6,062 nt of DNA. Source: an uncultured Lachnospiraceae bacterium. Its GTDB lineage: Bacteria; Bacillota; Clostridia; Lachnospirales; Lachnospiraceae. The position numbers and the translations under genes are program-made. Shown here piece by piece: positions 5,807-6,062 of this stretch (position 1 is its first letter; each line of letters begins with the position of its first letter). The DNA lies in the NCBI GenBank assembly GCA_945788595.1, contig CALZMS010000070.1, positions 1 to 6,062 of the forward strand. Direction: 5' to 3'. Below the pieces are notes generated by a model, which worked only from the letters and a program-made list of their open reading frames with translations, searched no databases and was not told the origin of the DNA.

Positions 5807-6062
5807 TCAGTCTGCAGGTATTATTTCAGTAGATAACCAGTAATAATCTGCAGTATGAATGTGTGCGTATGCCACATTTTTGGAATAGATCATGGAACTG
5901 TTATAGTAACCGTCAACCAATACAGCTGCATCATCAATAAGTATCTGCTGCATTCTGGTGATCAGCTCTGTACGTTTATCTCCATCCATCTCTTCCATCA
6001 GCTGCTCGTATAATTCATCATATTCTGCATTTTCATATGCGCAGTAATCGGAATCGCATTTA
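5807..6062 (-). CDS. family-5 ABC substrate-binding protein (OppA/DppA/NikA-type), C-terminal part
   Basis: The last 84 whole codons of a gene whose 5' end lies beyond 6062; the frame stays open to the window edge, so the internal Met at 5998 is not the start. Family-5 binding proteins are usually 500-600 residues, exported, and deliver peptides, nickel chelates or other small ligands to the B/C permease. The visible tail has the standard ending: an acidic/aromatic NAEYDELYEQLMEE segment (a variant of NPEYDxLxxxA), DKRTELITRMQQILIDDAAVL (the KRxxLYxxAQxIL-DDAPVI helix), YYNSSMIYSKNV, and HIHTADYYWLSTE before the stop. It stands first of the visible genes and 35 bases ahead of permease B, the usual order for these operons. 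Ligand specificity lies in the missing part and cannot be judged. Confidence 0.92.
   Translation of the reverse strand, partial: KCDSDYCAYENAEYDELYEQLMEEMDGDKRTELITRMQQILIDDAAVLVDGYYNSSMIYSKNVAYAHIHTADYYWLSTEIIPAD

Noticed and set aside
1..6062. RNA genes, insertion sequences, CRISPR arrays, riboswitches or phage defence genes
   Set aside because: The window is almost entirely filled by seven transporter-related genes; no tRNA-like folds, transposase frames, direct-repeat arrays or leader long enough for a riboswitch were found by eye.

Overview
The window is one unidirectional gene cluster on the minus strand, reading from position 6062 down to 1, with both ends cut by the window edge. Balanced base composition, strong GGAGG-type Shine-Dalgarno sites, two GTG starts, tight gene overlaps and a lipobox lipoprotein all suggest a low-to-mid GC Gram-positive bacterium. 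A clostridial anaerobe (Lachnospiraceae-like) is my best guess, inferred from protein style and not proven by any marker gene.

Layout in transcription order: (1) C-terminal 84 residues of a family-5 (OppA/DppA/NikA-type) substrate-binding protein, 6062-5807; (2) inner-membrane permease B, 5771-4833; (3) permease C, 4827-4000; (4) a short ATPase D, 3985-3197; (5) a longer ATPase F with a cysteine-rich C-terminus, 3204-2224; (6) a 412-residue lipoprotein with the look of a type I (sugar/LuxP-like) periplasmic-binding fold, 2227-989; (7) the N-terminal 312 residues of a MATE-family multidrug/organic-cation exporter, 937-1. Genes 2-6 are separated by at most 14 bases or overlap by 4-8 bases, so they almost certainly form one operon with the binding protein. 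The MATE gene follows after 51 bases that hold a candidate promoter with a small palindrome in its spacer.

Together genes 1-5 make a complete ABC importer of the peptide/nickel family: the lipid-anchored or secreted binding protein delivers substrate to the B/C channel, and the D/F ATPase pair powers uptake. The substrate cannot be read from the sequence. Permeases B and C and the short ATPase D resemble the Nik/Opp2/Cnt branch (nickel or metal-chelate uptake) at least as much as true oligopeptide transporters. The most unusual points are the type I binding lipoprotein translationally coupled to an ABC importer whose own binding protein belongs to a different fold class, and the exporter placed directly behind the importer. 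No RNA genes, mobile elements, CRISPR arrays or long non-coding stretches were seen; the largest gap between genes is 51 bases.
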